This document shows, in pieces, positions 7,003 to 16,497 of a stretch of DNA of 64,000 nt. The stretch is from JABWBH01 sp964526695. Lineage in GTDB: Bacteria; Planctomycetota; Phycisphaerae; UBA1845. The notes beneath the pieces are model-generated. The model ran no database searches. It was given only the letters and a program-made list of their open reading frames with translations, and was not told the origin of the DNA. The position numbers and the translations under genes were made by a program. Location: contig CAZGJA010000017.1 in the NCBI GenBank assembly GCA_964526695.1, forward strand, positions 62,001-126,000. The letters run 5' to 3'. Within the stretch, counting starts at the first letter, position 1. Every line of letters starts with the position of its first letter.

Positions 7003-8850
7003 ATGAAGGACCCCAGCACGGATATCCCACAGCAGAATCAAGATCCGGATTCGATGCGGCGAGCCAACGGATTGGTTCTAGTCCGTCACGGGGGCATCGC
7101 CTTCATATGCCTGATTCTTGGGATTGGCCTCTACATGGTGTTGAGAAACCCGAACGCGCGCACGGTCTCCCCGGAGCTCGGCGGAGTCGCAACGGACGCC
7201 GACGTGGTGGCGGCCCGCAAACACAATCAGGTGGGGATGGCTTTCGACGGCCAGCCCCCGACGCTTCCAGCGGCGGACTCCGCTGCTGCCGAGGCTCGGA
7301 GGTATGCGACGCCCACGGAACTTGCTTCTGGCATTGAGTCGTCGGAGTCCAAGGCTCTGCCACCACCAGGCATGCGTTCGGACGCCGTTCATCCCGAAGT
7401 GGACAAGCATGCTACGGATCGGGCTGCACCAGTGGGGCCAATGTTGGATGGTCGGTTCGGGCCCAAGACCAGAGCGCCCAAACCGGGCCCTGCGGTTGGA
7501 CAAGAACAACGGGAGAGCGGCGCTGCAATACGGAATCCGCGCGATTCCTCCGTCCGGCCAGTCGCCAACCCGCACAGCGCGGAACCGTTGGATCCGGACC
7601 GGGGTGATCCGGAACTCCACGGCGCATCCACGGACATCCCCACCCGTTTCGCTCTTCCGCGTCCCCCAGATGAGCTATTCGCACCCCTCCTCGATGACCT
7701 TGCGCGCGCCCTGAGGACACGAACCGGTGACACGGAAGCGGACGATGCCGCCGTGGGGAAGGCCGCCAGGATCTTTCTGGAAGCGATCAGTTCTGCTGCC
7801 GACGAGGCACTGGCGGCTGATGCGGCGCTGTCGGCAGTGTCGAAACTCGCCTCCCGCTCGGATTCGGAGCAGCTCCAGTGGGCTTACCAGGATCTGCTGG
7901 AGTTTGTTTGCTCAAGGGCCGGTGCCCGTTCCTCCGCTCGCGCGGTCGCATACGATAGAATGGCCTTTTGGGCGGAAGCCCGTTCTGACTCTGAGCTGTA
8001 CTTCGCCTCGCTCGCGGGTCTGGAGTCCGCTATCAGCGAAATGCCGGCCGAGGTGCAGGCCCGCTGGGAGCCTGCCCGCCGTGATCTGCCCTTGCGGAAG
8101 GCGAACTTTCTGATTCGCGCCGGCAAAGGACGCGATGCCCTGACCGCAGACTTGAGTGGCGAGGATCGCGGAAAGCGGACTTCTGACTACTACCTTGAGG
8201 CAATTGCGAACCTGGCTGAAAGCCGCAACATCGGACTAGCGGACGACGAAAACGAAGCCATGCTTTGGTATCAGGTTGCCTACTGGTCTGGAGAGGAAGG
8301 AAACGCCGAGCGTGCTCTTCAGGCGTTGGAGAGCATTCTGCATGCCTCGGACGTGGATACGTCCTTCTTCCCCGTCACCCGGATTAGAATGGAGCAGGCG
8401 GCAATCAAACACGGTTACCATACGCGCGGCTACCTTGAGGAACTGCTGGCGCTTGAAAACGCTGGCGTTCGCGACGAGTGGTGGTGGGGCCTTGAGTCGG
8501 CCATCGCGAATTCCGCATATGCGTTGGATCGAAAAGGGACGCCCATAATCGAACGGATCGGTCCGCTGCTTGGTTTGATAGATCAGGAGGATCCCGCCAC
8601 GATCGCTTGGCTCGAGTTACATGGACGCGCAGAAAAACATGCCAGTCTGCTTCACCTGGCGGCCGCGGCATACGGCGCCCAAGACGTTCGGAACTATGAC
8701 AAAGCCGCGGAGACGTGGCGCCAGTTAATCGACCTGTACCCTCAGGCCGCTCAGAGACTCGGCGCCCACGAGCGACTGGCTTCCGTTTTGAAAGGGTTGG
8801 AGTTCGAGAGAAGGAAACGTGGAGAACAAGATGAGAACGGAGACAAATGA
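7003..8850 (+). CDS. Single-pass membrane protein with large TPR-like extracytoplasmic region
   Basis: 615 residues. A short polar N-terminus of about 28 residues is followed by one membrane helix (GIAFICLILGIGLYMVL, about 30-47), then a long Pro/Gly/Ser-rich, probably disordered stretch to about 220, and a helical region to the end. That region carries spaced Ala/Leu and Tyr pairs suggestive of TPR or Sel1-type solenoid repeats (for example YWSGEEGNAERALQALES and YDKAAETWRQLIDLYPQA). The base composition is less GC-biased than that of its neighbours. The stop overlaps the start region of the next gene, so the two likely form one unit. Function unknown. Confidence 0.7.
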   Translation: MKDPSTDIPQQNQDPDSMRRANGLVLVRHGGIAFICLILGIGLYMVLRNPNARTVSPELGGVATDADVVAARKHNQVGMAFDGQPPTLPAADSAAAEARRYATPTELASGIESSESKALPPPGMRSDAVHPEVDKHATDRAAPVGPMLDGRFGPKTRAPKPGPAVGQEQRESGAAIRNPRDSSVRPVANPHSAEPLDPDRGDPELHGASTDIPTRFALPRPPDELFAPLLDDLARALRTRTGDTEADDAAVGKAARIFLEAISSAADEALAADAALSAVSKLASRSDSEQLQWAYQDLLEFVCSRAGARSSARAVAYDRMAFWAEARSDSELYFASLAGLESAISEMPAEVQARWEPARRDLPLRKANFLIRAGKGRDALTADLSGEDRGKRTSDYYLEAIANLAESRNIGLADDENEAMLWYQVAYWSGEEGNAERALQALESILHASDVDTSFFPVTRIRMEQAAIKHGYHTRGYLEELLALENAGVRDEWWWGLESAIANSAYALDRKGTPIIERIGPLLGLIDQEDPATIAWLELHGRAEKHASLLHLAAAAYGAQDVRNYDKAAETWRQLIDLYPQAAQRLGAHERLASVLKGLEFERRKRGEQDENGDK

Positions 8851-9637
8851 AATGAGTGGCCCTTCTTCGGGATTGCACACCATGCTGCGCACTGTTGCTT
8901 GGGTGGCATGTTTGGCTGCGCCTCATCTTCTTGCGGCGCAGGATCCCTGCAACGACGGGGATGTTGGCGCGAACGAGGAAGTGACTCCCGGAAAATGCCG
9001 TTGTCCAATTGATACACGATTTCTACAAGGTCGCAGCCACTGCATTCAGTGCCGGGGCGCGATCGGCGCCACTGAGATAACACTTGTTGAAGCGCCGGAG
9101 ATTTGGTTTACGGCTCAGCTGGAATGCGACAATTGCGGGAACTGGTGCGATACAATGCACTGTTTGCTCACGCGTACCATATGTCAGGCCGACGAGGGCA
9201 CTGTGGAGTACGCCTATGGTTTCTCCGTGGGGATTAAGGGACAGATCAATACCGCATTGGCCGGCGAGATTGGAATTGAGGCTACCGGTGAGTTCCGCTA
9301 TGGCACGACCAATACGACGCGCAAGGAAGTTTGTGACGCGATCGAATGCGGCCCCGGCGAAGGCACTGTGGACCCCAACAGGCACTTCAAGTATGAGATC
9401 CGTGCCTACCGCCAGCACAAAAAGGCAAGACAGGAAGTGCGCTACCGATGGTATTTTAAGTTTGTTTACGAAGAGGGCGGTTCGTCCGAGTGGATTCTGC
9501 TGGAAGAATGCCCGGGAAGGGCTTACAATACCATCGACGGCTTCAAGGGATTAGACCAATCCTATGGTTGTTACTTCGTCGAAGAAGTGGAATGCCCGGA
9601 TTGCCCGGAGAATGAACCCTGCTGCCAAGCGCATTGA
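8831..9637 (+). CDS. Secreted cysteine-rich protein
   Basis: Probable start ATG 8831 (GGAG 6 nt upstream); GTG 8819 and ATG 8852 are alternatives. It overlaps the end of the 7003 gene by 20 nt, indicating translational coupling. A signal peptide (TVAWVACLAAPHLLA, cut before AQDPC) leads to a mature protein of about 230 residues with roughly 20 cysteines in CxC and CxxC pairs: CRCP, CIQC, CDNC, CPDCPENEPCC at the C-terminus. The cysteines suggest disulphide or metal-bound knots outside the cytoplasm. I do not recognise the family. Its 3' end overlaps the convergent 9571-12093 gene by 67 bp. Confidence 0.65.
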   Translation: MRTETNEMSGPSSGLHTMLRTVAWVACLAAPHLLAAQDPCNDGDVGANEEVTPGKCRCPIDTRFLQGRSHCIQCRGAIGATEITLVEAPEIWFTAQLECDNCGNWCDTMHCLLTRTICQADEGTVEYAYGFSVGIKGQINTALAGEIGIEATGEFRYGTTNTTRKEVCDAIECGPGEGTVDPNRHFKYEIRAYRQHKKARQEVRYRWYFKFVYEEGGSSEWILLEECPGRAYNTIDGFKGLDQSYGCYFVEEVECPDCPENEPCCQAH

Positions 9638-12093
9638 CAGGGCGAGTTGGTCGATCGGGAGGCGATCCTGCGGGGGTTCCGAGCACATCGCGTTGACGGC
9701 GGGCGGACGGCTGTTTGGGTTGCAGTTGCGTCGTGCGCGTGCTCTTGTATGGCTGTGTAAGTGGCGAAATCGGACCGATATGCGATAACTACCGAACCAT
9801 TCCGTCTGGAAGACAGGTCGTTGGGTGACGAGCGCGGAAATGCGGTTACCGCTCGTGCAAACCGATGACTGCCGTTCGGTAATGGCGTCTCGAAGGCCGC
9901 TCCGGGGGTGGTTCTTCGGTAGTAGGGAGGCCTGCCATCCTCGACTTTGGACTTGCGGAGAACGCGGAAGAGGAGGTAGGGCGCGTCCTTGGCGACGGCG
10001 TAGTCCGCGGGGGGGAAGATGAGTTCCGCGAAGTCCGGGCGCTCGGAGAGCCGGTGGGCCAGGCCTTGGTGGTCGTGATCCACGAGGACGTACTTGCAGC
10101 CGAAGCGGTCGCGGATGTCCTCGATGCGGACTTGGATCGTCTGGTTCGTATATCCGCCGTGCTCGTCCGGCAGGGCCACGGTGACGTTGGGGTCGCGGAT
10201 TTCGCCGCGGCTGATCTTCACATAGCGAGCCCAAAGCTCCGGCTCGCGCCATTGCGTGAACTTCGGATCCAGACCGACGATGTAGTGATTGTATGAGTTG
10301 TGGTAGAAGTAAACCGGGAAACAATCCCAGTCGTCGGTGAAGACGACGTCGCCCGGTTGCGATACCGATTTCAGGTGCGCCATGACATTGCGAATGGCCG
10401 GCAGGTCGTAGCCGCAGTTGCTGGCGCTCTGGGCATGGCTGAGTCGTCCGCCGGAAAGCGCGGTGGTGATGGCCAGGACACCTAACGAGAAGGCGACGAG
10501 CGCGGCGCCGCGCGGCCACATCGGAAGGCGGCGCGCAGGTTGATCCAGCGAGACCGGGATTGAAGACAACACGCGGGCATCGCCGCGAAGCGCGCCAAGA
10601 ACCCCCACGATCACAATCATGCCGCTCGCCATTGCCAGCGGCCATTCCGCGCGGACGAGGTTGCCGGTCGAAACCGAGTGGGCATCGAGCATCTTCGTGA
10701 AAAAGAGCGCCCCCGCGGCGAGAAACGTGAACCCGCTGATCAGCGTCGCGGCTGCTCGACGGGCGCTTCCCGGGCGATCGACTGCGGACGGATCCGCGGA
10801 GTTTCGCTGCACGAGCGCGGCCAGCAGGAAGAGCGTCCCCAGTGCAACCCACAATGCCCAGTCGCGCACCATCACACTGCCGACCAGAGTGGATCGCGCA
10901 TCCCATGCCGCCGCCAATGCCACTGCGACGAACACAGCCACGCCGACGCCGGACAGCAGATGGACCGTCCACGATCTGAGGTGAAGCGATCTTTCCTTCG
11001 CCCATGCAACCGCTCGTACCAATACCGGACCCGCCAGATAAGCCGCATTGAGCAGACATACGGGCGGCCAATACTCAATGAACCGCTGCGCCTTCAGCGT
11101 CAAAAAGAGGAATGCGAAGTTCAGCAGCAGCAGGGTTGTGTCCTGCGCCGACAGGCGCGGGCCGAACCGGAAACGCAGAACCAGCGACGCCGCCCACACC
11201 GCCAGCAGCGGCCCGCATTGCTGCACGGCGAACTCCCAGACATTGCCATACGAACTCCACTCCGCGCCGACGGCGATGTCCGGCGACAAGCCGGAGCCGA
11301 GCACCTGAAGGCGAAGGAACTCAAACATGCCCTCGCGGTAGGGATACAACAAAACGCCGGCGCCCCATCCCGCAAGCGTAAAGATGGTCGTCTTCCATTC
11401 CATCCGCCGATCTTCTTTGGGTCCGACGAGACTGGCAAAGACGAACGCGCCGACGATCACCGGGCTGTAGATCACCGCGCCGAGATACAGCAGGTTGTAG
11501 AGCATGACGGCGATCGCCGCCCAGACGGGGCGTCGCTGAAAGAGGGCGAGCAGCAAGGCCAGCATCAGCACCAGCGATGGACTGATCGCCCGGATGTATG
11601 AATGTCGCAGAAAGAAATCCGTCGGCAACAACAGAAACGCCAGCAGCCACATCCATCGCCACGGCACGCGCCCGGCCATCAGCAGCAGATGCACCAGCAG
11701 CAGCGACAGTCCGAAGGTGACGCCGATCGCCCAGCGCCCTCCCGCCGCCGCGTCGCCGGTGAGGGTCTTGCTCAACCACACAAATGGCGCGAGATAAACG
11801 TGAAAGCCGGCGTGGTGACTGACGAACTCATGGCCGGTCTGGCGGAAATACACATGCTGGAGCCAGGGGAACTCGCGGACGAAGCCGATCTCGGGCAGCA
11901 GCTCCGCCATTTTGAGGTGATACCAGGAGTCGTATTCCGGCACGCCCATGCGGTCGTCGCGATAGCCGCGCGGGTCGAGGTAGATGAACTGCATGAGGAC
12001 CACGCCGGTCACGAAGGCGGCGAGGAGTTCCAGCCCGAAGCCGCGTTTCCACCAGGATGGCCGAATGGAGGAGGGATTCATGAGTGTTTTCAT
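9571..12093 (-). CDS. STT3-like/GT-C multi-pass membrane glycosyltransferase
   Basis: 840 residues. After a cytoplasmic start it has a first membrane helix (LLAAFVTGVVLMQFIYL), then a loop with RMGVPEYDSWYHLKM, reminiscent of the acidic first-loop motif of STT3/AglB oligosaccharyltransferases. A dozen or more hydrophobic helices run to about residue 560. A soluble C-terminal domain follows (about 570-715; FTDDWDCFPVYFYHN, VLVDHDHQG), plausibly binding a donor or acceptor. Beyond about 715 comes a tail of about 125 Ser/Arg-rich residues that looks non-native. A role in glycosylating exported proteins or surface polymers is inferred; there is no glycan cluster nearby. Confidence 0.65.
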   Translation of the reverse strand: MKTLMNPSSIRPSWWKRGFGLELLAAFVTGVVLMQFIYLDPRGYRDDRMGVPEYDSWYHLKMAELLPEIGFVREFPWLQHVYFRQTGHEFVSHHAGFHVYLAPFVWLSKTLTGDAAAGGRWAIGVTFGLSLLLVHLLLMAGRVPWRWMWLLAFLLLPTDFFLRHSYIRAISPSLVLMLALLLALFQRRPVWAAIAVMLYNLLYLGAVIYSPVIVGAFVFASLVGPKEDRRMEWKTTIFTLAGWGAGVLLYPYREGMFEFLRLQVLGSGLSPDIAVGAEWSSYGNVWEFAVQQCGPLLAVWAASLVLRFRFGPRLSAQDTTLLLLNFAFLFLTLKAQRFIEYWPPVCLLNAAYLAGPVLVRAVAWAKERSLHLRSWTVHLLSGVGVAVFVAVALAAAWDARSTLVGSVMVRDWALWVALGTLFLLAALVQRNSADPSAVDRPGSARRAAATLISGFTFLAAGALFFTKMLDAHSVSTGNLVRAEWPLAMASGMIVIVGVLGALRGDARVLSSIPVSLDQPARRLPMWPRGAALVAFSLGVLAITTALSGGRLSHAQSASNCGYDLPAIRNVMAHLKSVSQPGDVVFTDDWDCFPVYFYHNSYNHYIVGLDPKFTQWREPELWARYVKISRGEIRDPNVTVALPDEHGGYTNQTIQVRIEDIRDRFGCKYVLVDHDHQGLAHRLSERPDFAELIFPPADYAVAKDAPYLLFRVLRKSKVEDGRPPYYRRTTPGAAFETPLPNGSHRFARAVTAFPRSSPNDLSSRRNGSVVIAYRSDFATYTAIQEHAHDATATQTAVRPPSTRCARNPRRIASRSTNSPCQCAWQQGSFSGQSGHSTSSTK

Positions 12094-12346
12094 CCTGGTG
12101 TAGTGCCTTGGAAATACTGCGTCGCCAGCGCGCCAGAGCCGCGCCTGTTGCGTCAGAGCCGCGCCCGTAAGGAAGCGGTCTTGCCGCTCGCATCCCCGTC
12201 CGCTCCCTTACGGTCGCGGCTCTGATCCGTCGCGGCTCGCTTCGACAAAGCGGACCCGCCGCAAGCCGCAGCTCGCGACGGGCCGCCGTCCCTGAAGTTG
12301 TTCCGGTCCGCGTCATGTGGACCGGACGAAGCACCTTGTAAGCCCA
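12094..12346. repeat. Spacer with inverted pair of repeat family R1
   Basis: Two copies of repeat R1 (cores 12154-12178 and 12201-12224) face each other about 20 bp apart. They can form a long hairpin in the spacer between two minus-strand genes. Confidence 0.8.
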
Positions 12347-13288
12347 TCAGCCGCCGCAGACGCGACCGACCAGAACGACCTGACCGCACGTGTCATTGCT
12401 GACCTTGTGCGGCGAGCCGCTGCAAACGACGCCGAGAAAGGCAAACTTGACTCGACCATCGCCGCCCGTGGTGACGGACTGCGTGCCGATCGTCCCGCCG
12501 CCGGAATCGAGCAGCGACACGACATACGTAGCGCCGGCGTCGTAGCCCCTGAGCTTGCCCTTCACCTTGTCCGGGTCGCCCCTCTGGGCATACTTGGCCT
12601 TGGTCGCACCCTGGCAACCCTGACCACCGCCGCCGTTGCCGTTCCCGTTGCCGTTCCCGTTCCCGTTCCCGTTGCCGTTTCCGTTTTCGTTCCCGTTACC
12701 GTTCCCGTTCTCGTTCCCGTTGCCGTTCTCGTTCCCGTTACCGTTCCCGTTACCGTTCTCGTTACCGTTACCGTTACCGTTTCCGTTTCCGTTCCCGTTT
12801 CCGTTCCCGTTCCCGTTTCCGTTTCCGTTGGCGTTGCAGTTGAACCTGTTTTCGCCATTGGTGTACACGGCCACGCTCTGGCCGTTCACCTTGAGCACGT
12901 CACCGGCGCGAAGGTGCGGGAAGTTGGGCGGGAAGTTGCCGTCATCGGTACGATAGCGAATGAAGATCTGCCCATTGCCGCCGCCCGTCGCGTTGATTTT
13001 GAAGCCGCAACTGTCGGTGCTGAAGCAGATCTGATAGGCATCGCCCGGCGTGACGCCGCACAGCAGCAGATCGAACCGCGTGCGATCGCTGCGCTCCTCG
13101 TACTCGCTTCCCGCGGTAAACACCGTTCCATTGCGGTTCGTGCCCGCGCCTTCGCATTGAATCTGGATCCGCTGGGCATACGCGTCGCTGGCCATGCCGA
13201 GCACCAGCGCCGCAAGACCCGCGATCCACATCCCGCCCACGGTCAGGCGCCGCGTGCCTGCCCGTCCCTGCCAATCCGTTTCGTGCAT
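12347..13288 (-). CDS. Secreted protein with two domains joined by an Asn-Gly linker
   Basis: 313 residues from ATG 13288, with GGAAGGAG 8 nt upstream. The signal peptide is MWIAGLAALVLGMASDAYA, cut before QRIQ. The first domain (about 40-150) has two Cys pairs; the second (about 225-313) has three or four Cys. Between them, about 66 residues are almost purely alternating Asn-Gly with occasional Asn-Glu, encoded by the hexanucleotide array at 12632-12829. The second domain (KVKGKLRGYDAGATYVVSLLDSG) looks like a small beta-sandwich. The family is not recognised. It is presumably extracellular, with the linker acting as a flexible spacer. Confidence 0.7.
   Translation of the reverse strand: MHETDWQGRAGTRRLTVGGMWIAGLAALVLGMASDAYAQRIQIQCEGAGTNRNGTVFTAGSEYEERSDRTRFDLLLCGVTPGDAYQICFSTDSCGFKINATGGGNGQIFIRYRTDDGNFPPNFPHLRAGDVLKVNGQSVAVYTNGENRFNCNANGNGNGNGNGNGNGNGNGNGNGNENGNGNGNGNENGNGNENGNGNGNENGNGNGNGNGNGNGNGNGGGGQGCQGATKAKYAQRGDPDKVKGKLRGYDAGATYVVSLLDSGGGTIGTQSVTTGGDGRVKFAFLGVVCSGSPHKVSNDTCGQVVLVGRVCGG
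12632..12829. repeat. Hexanucleotide minisatellite encoding the Asn-Gly linker
   Basis: About 33 tandem copies of a CCGTTN hexamer on the plus strand (antisense of Asn-Gly codons), interrupted by a few variants giving Asn-Glu. It lies in frame inside the 12347-13288 gene, so changes in copy number would change linker length without shifting the frame. Confidence 0.9.
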
Positions 13289-14016
13289 TCGTGTACTCCT
13301 TCCGAAAGTCGCCGCGCGGAATCTCCGTGCCGCCGAAAACGCTCCGACAGTAATTCACGTCTTGAAGCTCCCGCGCGTCCGCACGGAAGATCCCATCCAC
13401 GGTTGTCCCAACGCTGGCGATGAGTCCAACTGAGACGAGAGGCTCGGCGTGCCTTGAGCAAAGGGTGTGCCACGAGGGCCGATTACGGCGGCAGGGCGCG
13501 GAAAACGCGAAAACCGGGCTGCAAAGGCCTATTTGAAGGGCTTGTGCAGTGGTGCGCCGGCGCCGCAGTTCGGGCGGCGACCGTCTTGACGTGATCGTTC
13601 CCGCGAGTCCGGTCACAATCCTGCGAGCAGGCACACAGGCGCGTCCCCGGCCCCAGCAAGCGCGAGACACAGCAGTCCCACGCGCACCCCATGCGTCGGA
13701 TTGGGCTTCTTTCACTACTGGAAGGATGAGAAGGACACCGATTCGTGCCCAAACCGCTCATTTGTATCGACTTGTTTATGGCTTAAGGATGGCTTTTGAA
13801 AACCGCGGAGAGTCGCGCATCGCACGAAAACGCACTCGGCGTGCACCCGGGAGGGGAGAATCGCGTGGGGATAAGGAGTCGCGCGAGGGGTTGTGATCTG
13901 CCGATGATCGAGCGTATCATGTGAGCGTTGGGTTGTGCGTTGTCGGTCCATGGGGCTTCGCCATTGCCAGCAACACCGACCGTGCATCGGAGGGGGACTT
14001 CGTCAGGAGGCGAAAC
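13289..14016. other. Divergent spacer
   Basis: About 730 bp between divergent genes. Only short, overlapping candidate frames are present on both strands, none with a good start or recognisable product. I see no repeat or RNA gene. AGGAGG at 14005-14010 belongs to the next gene. Confidence 0.4.
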
Positions 14017-14985
14017 ATGCGTTGCAGATCTTGGATGGGTGTTTGTGCGGTGCTTTCGGCGTGCCTATGCGGCTCCGCGCGGGCGGATGTCGTGCTGCTG
14101 GTGTCGGGGCTTGAGTCGAACGCGGTTCATCAATACGCGTCGGATGGCTCGCCGCTTGGCATCTTCGGCGACGCCAGTTCGGGCGGCAGCGGGCTGACCG
14201 GTCCGCGCGGCGTGACCTTCGGCCCGGACGGGAACCTCTACGTCTCCGGCTTCGACGCGGATGCGGTGTATCGCTACAACGGCGTGACCGGCGCCTTCAT
14301 CGACCAGTTCGTCGCGCCCGGCTCGGGCGGGCTGAACGGTCCGCGCTCGCTGCGCTTCGGGGCCGACGGGAACCTGTACATTGCCAGCGGCGAAGGCGAT
14401 GCCGTTCTGCGCTATGACGGCGCGACCGGCGCGCCCCTCGGCGTTTTCGGCGAGGCCAACTTCAACGACAGCGAGCTTCAAGGCCCGCGCGGCCTGACCT
14501 TCGGACCGGATGGCAACCTCTACGTTTCCAATCGCCGGCAGGACAACGTGCTGAAGTACGACGGCACGACGGGTGATTTCCTCGGCATCTTCGCGCAGGG
14601 TGGAACACTCGACGCGCCCGCGGACCTGATGTTCGGCCCGGACGGCGACCTGTTCGTCAGCAGCCCGCGCTCCAGCGAGGTCATCGAGTTCAACGGACTC
14701 AACGGCTCGCTGATCGGCGTGTTCGGCGACGCGAGCAACTCGGGCAGCGGATTGGACACGCCGCTGGGCCTGCTCTTCCCCGGCGACGGCTATCTCTACG
14801 TGGCCAGCTCCGCGACGGATGAAGTGCTCAAGTTCGACGGGCTGACGGGCGATTTCCTCGGCGCGTTCATCACGGCCGGTTCAGGCGGCATCGACGGACC
14901 GGGTTGGCTGGTCGTGCCGGAGCCGGGAAGTCTCGTGCTGCTGGTGGTCGGCGCGGCGCTGCTTCGCCGCAGACGCGTCGCCTGA
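14017..14985 (+). CDS. NHL/Vgb-type beta-propeller protein with PEP-CTERM anchor
   Basis: 322 residues from ATG 14017 (AGGAGG 6 nt upstream). The signal peptide is MGVCAVLSACLCGSARA. The body contains about six repeats of the form GPRGVTFGPDGNLYVSG...VLRYDGATGAFLGVF, as in NHL or virginiamycin-B-lyase-like propellers. The C-terminus is a classic PEP-CTERM signal: VPEPGSLVLL, a hydrophobic helix, then RRRRVA. Such tails are cut by exosortase after export, so the host should have that system elsewhere. The propeller probably binds or displays rather than catalyses. Confidence 0.9.
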   Translation: MRCRSWMGVCAVLSACLCGSARADVVLLVSGLESNAVHQYASDGSPLGIFGDASSGGSGLTGPRGVTFGPDGNLYVSGFDADAVYRYNGVTGAFIDQFVAPGSGGLNGPRSLRFGADGNLYIASGEGDAVLRYDGATGAPLGVFGEANFNDSELQGPRGLTFGPDGNLYVSNRRQDNVLKYDGTTGDFLGIFAQGGTLDAPADLMFGPDGDLFVSSPRSSEVIEFNGLNGSLIGVFGDASNSGSGLDTPLGLLFPGDGYLYVASSATDEVLKFDGLTGDFLGAFITAGSGGIDGPGWLVVPEPGSLVLLVVGAALLRRRRVA

Positions 14986-15035
14986 CAATCGCATGCCGCC
15001 TGACAATCAGGAGATGATGCCCGCCTTCGCCGTTT

Positions 15036-15148
15036 GGGGACCGGCTATCTCTGGGGGATCGGCTGCCGTTGGGGGACCGGCTGCCTCTGGGGGACCGGCT
15101 GCCTCTGGGGGACCGGCTGCCTCTGGGGGACCGGCTTTCCAGCCGGTC
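15036..15148. repeat. 18-bp tandem array derived from a palindromic repeat
   Basis: Six near-identical copies of an 18-bp unit (TGGGGGACCGGCTGCCTC) run in tandem. The last continues into a palindrome (GACCGGCTTTCCAGCCGGTC). Single copies of the same palindrome, facing each other, lie at 50268-50343. Short open frames across the array encode Gly/Ala/Ser repeats and are not believed to be genes. Confidence 0.85.
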
Positions 15149-16497
15149 ATGCGGTCGGGAACACCCAACAATCAGGCAGCCTCAGCGGGCCGCTCGATGG
15201 TCTCTCCCGCCCAGACCGGCGGAAGTTTCCTGTTTGGCGGGCTGGGGCTGTGGGTAAAAACCTCGCGACCGACGAGATGCACAGGGTGGCATTCGTCGGT
15301 CGCGACAGAGGCGGATCTGCTCGATATCTTCCCCCTCGAACTCCCCCCTCCGGAGAGCCGTGAGCCTGCAAGGGCGGTCCGCTTCCCCTAAGCCGGACAG
15401 CACCTGATACACGCGTTGCGGGATCGCTCCCGATCCGGGCCACCCCATCCCGAATCCGCGATGGAGTGAGGAGCAAACCGCGTGCCAGGCCGTCGGATGG
15501 CGTACTCTCGGACCAATCCTTCGAGAATTGCGGAGAATCCCGTTGACACGGCGCGTCCGATCGAAGGGATGAAGGGCAATCCTACCCTATCCATGTGTCA
15601 CGCATGGGTAAGCTTGCCCTTCGATGTCTGAGCGCGGCCTGGAAGAGCGAGCGCGCGGGTCGGCGAGGCAGGCTGCGCGGGTTGGCTGAGATAGCATGGG
15701 ATTGGGCGAGCGCGTGGCGCAAATGTTGGGCAGGCTGACCCTTTCGCGGATCGTCGCGCGGCTCGCCCTTTCGCAACAGGGCCCCTTGGACGTTGCACGC
15801 TGTGCGAATTATCCCAAGTGGCTGGCCTGCAGGGTGTGACTCCCGGGTCGCGCCGGCGCACAAAAAGTGGACGGCCGGCGAACCGCAGGGCGACCACGCC
15901 GCGCGGGACAGACCGCTGGCGTGCGGTCCCCGTTGCGCACGTTGCGGCTTGCCGCGGTTGACAGGGACGCGCCGCTCCGGCGCACACCGGGTCGCGCCGG
16001 GAATTGGGCAGAGGCGGGACGCTCGCCGCCTCCCCGCGTGCTCATGCGGCCAAGCAGCAGAGAATCACCGCGGCACGGAGATCAATGCTCAAACCCGATC
16101 CCGCATGCGATGCGCCGTTGACCGAGATCCAAACGTATTCGTCGCCCGCCGCCCGCACTTCGCGAGCCTTGCGTCCGAGGTTCCTCCGCCGCTGCGAGGG
16201 CAGAGCTTGCCTCGCTTCGCTCTCAGCCTGCGGACGGGAAATCAGCAAGTCCCGCCGCGCATCGGGAATTGCCTCTCGCTTGTAAGAGTTTGTACGGAGC
16301 GGCGACTTGGCCGTGACCTACTGTGCGGTGCGCCGCCGACGGATATACTTGCCGTTCGCGCGTCGCGTGGCGTCGAGAGACTCAGGCTCGCGCCGAACGA
16401 GTTCAACCGCGGACGGGCGGATCAGGGGTCCAAATCGCTCCGCGCGGTTTTGCACTCAGCGCGGCGCGCGTGGTCTAACTTCAGTGGAAGGCTGTGC
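15149..16497. other. Long spacer before the amidohydrolase cluster
   Basis: About 1.35 kb with many short overlapping frames but no convincing gene. The in-frame upstream extension of the 16498 gene (from 15793) is Arg-rich and lacks a ribosome binding site. A TTGACA at about 15542-15547 and a small hairpin around 15595-15608 are noted, but I cannot assign function. The region must hold the promoter of the cluster. Confidence 0.35.

Noticed and set aside
15793..16497. N-terminal extension of the first amidohydrolase
   Set aside because: No ribosome binding site and Arg-rich, low-complexity sequence; a signal peptide starts naturally at 16498.
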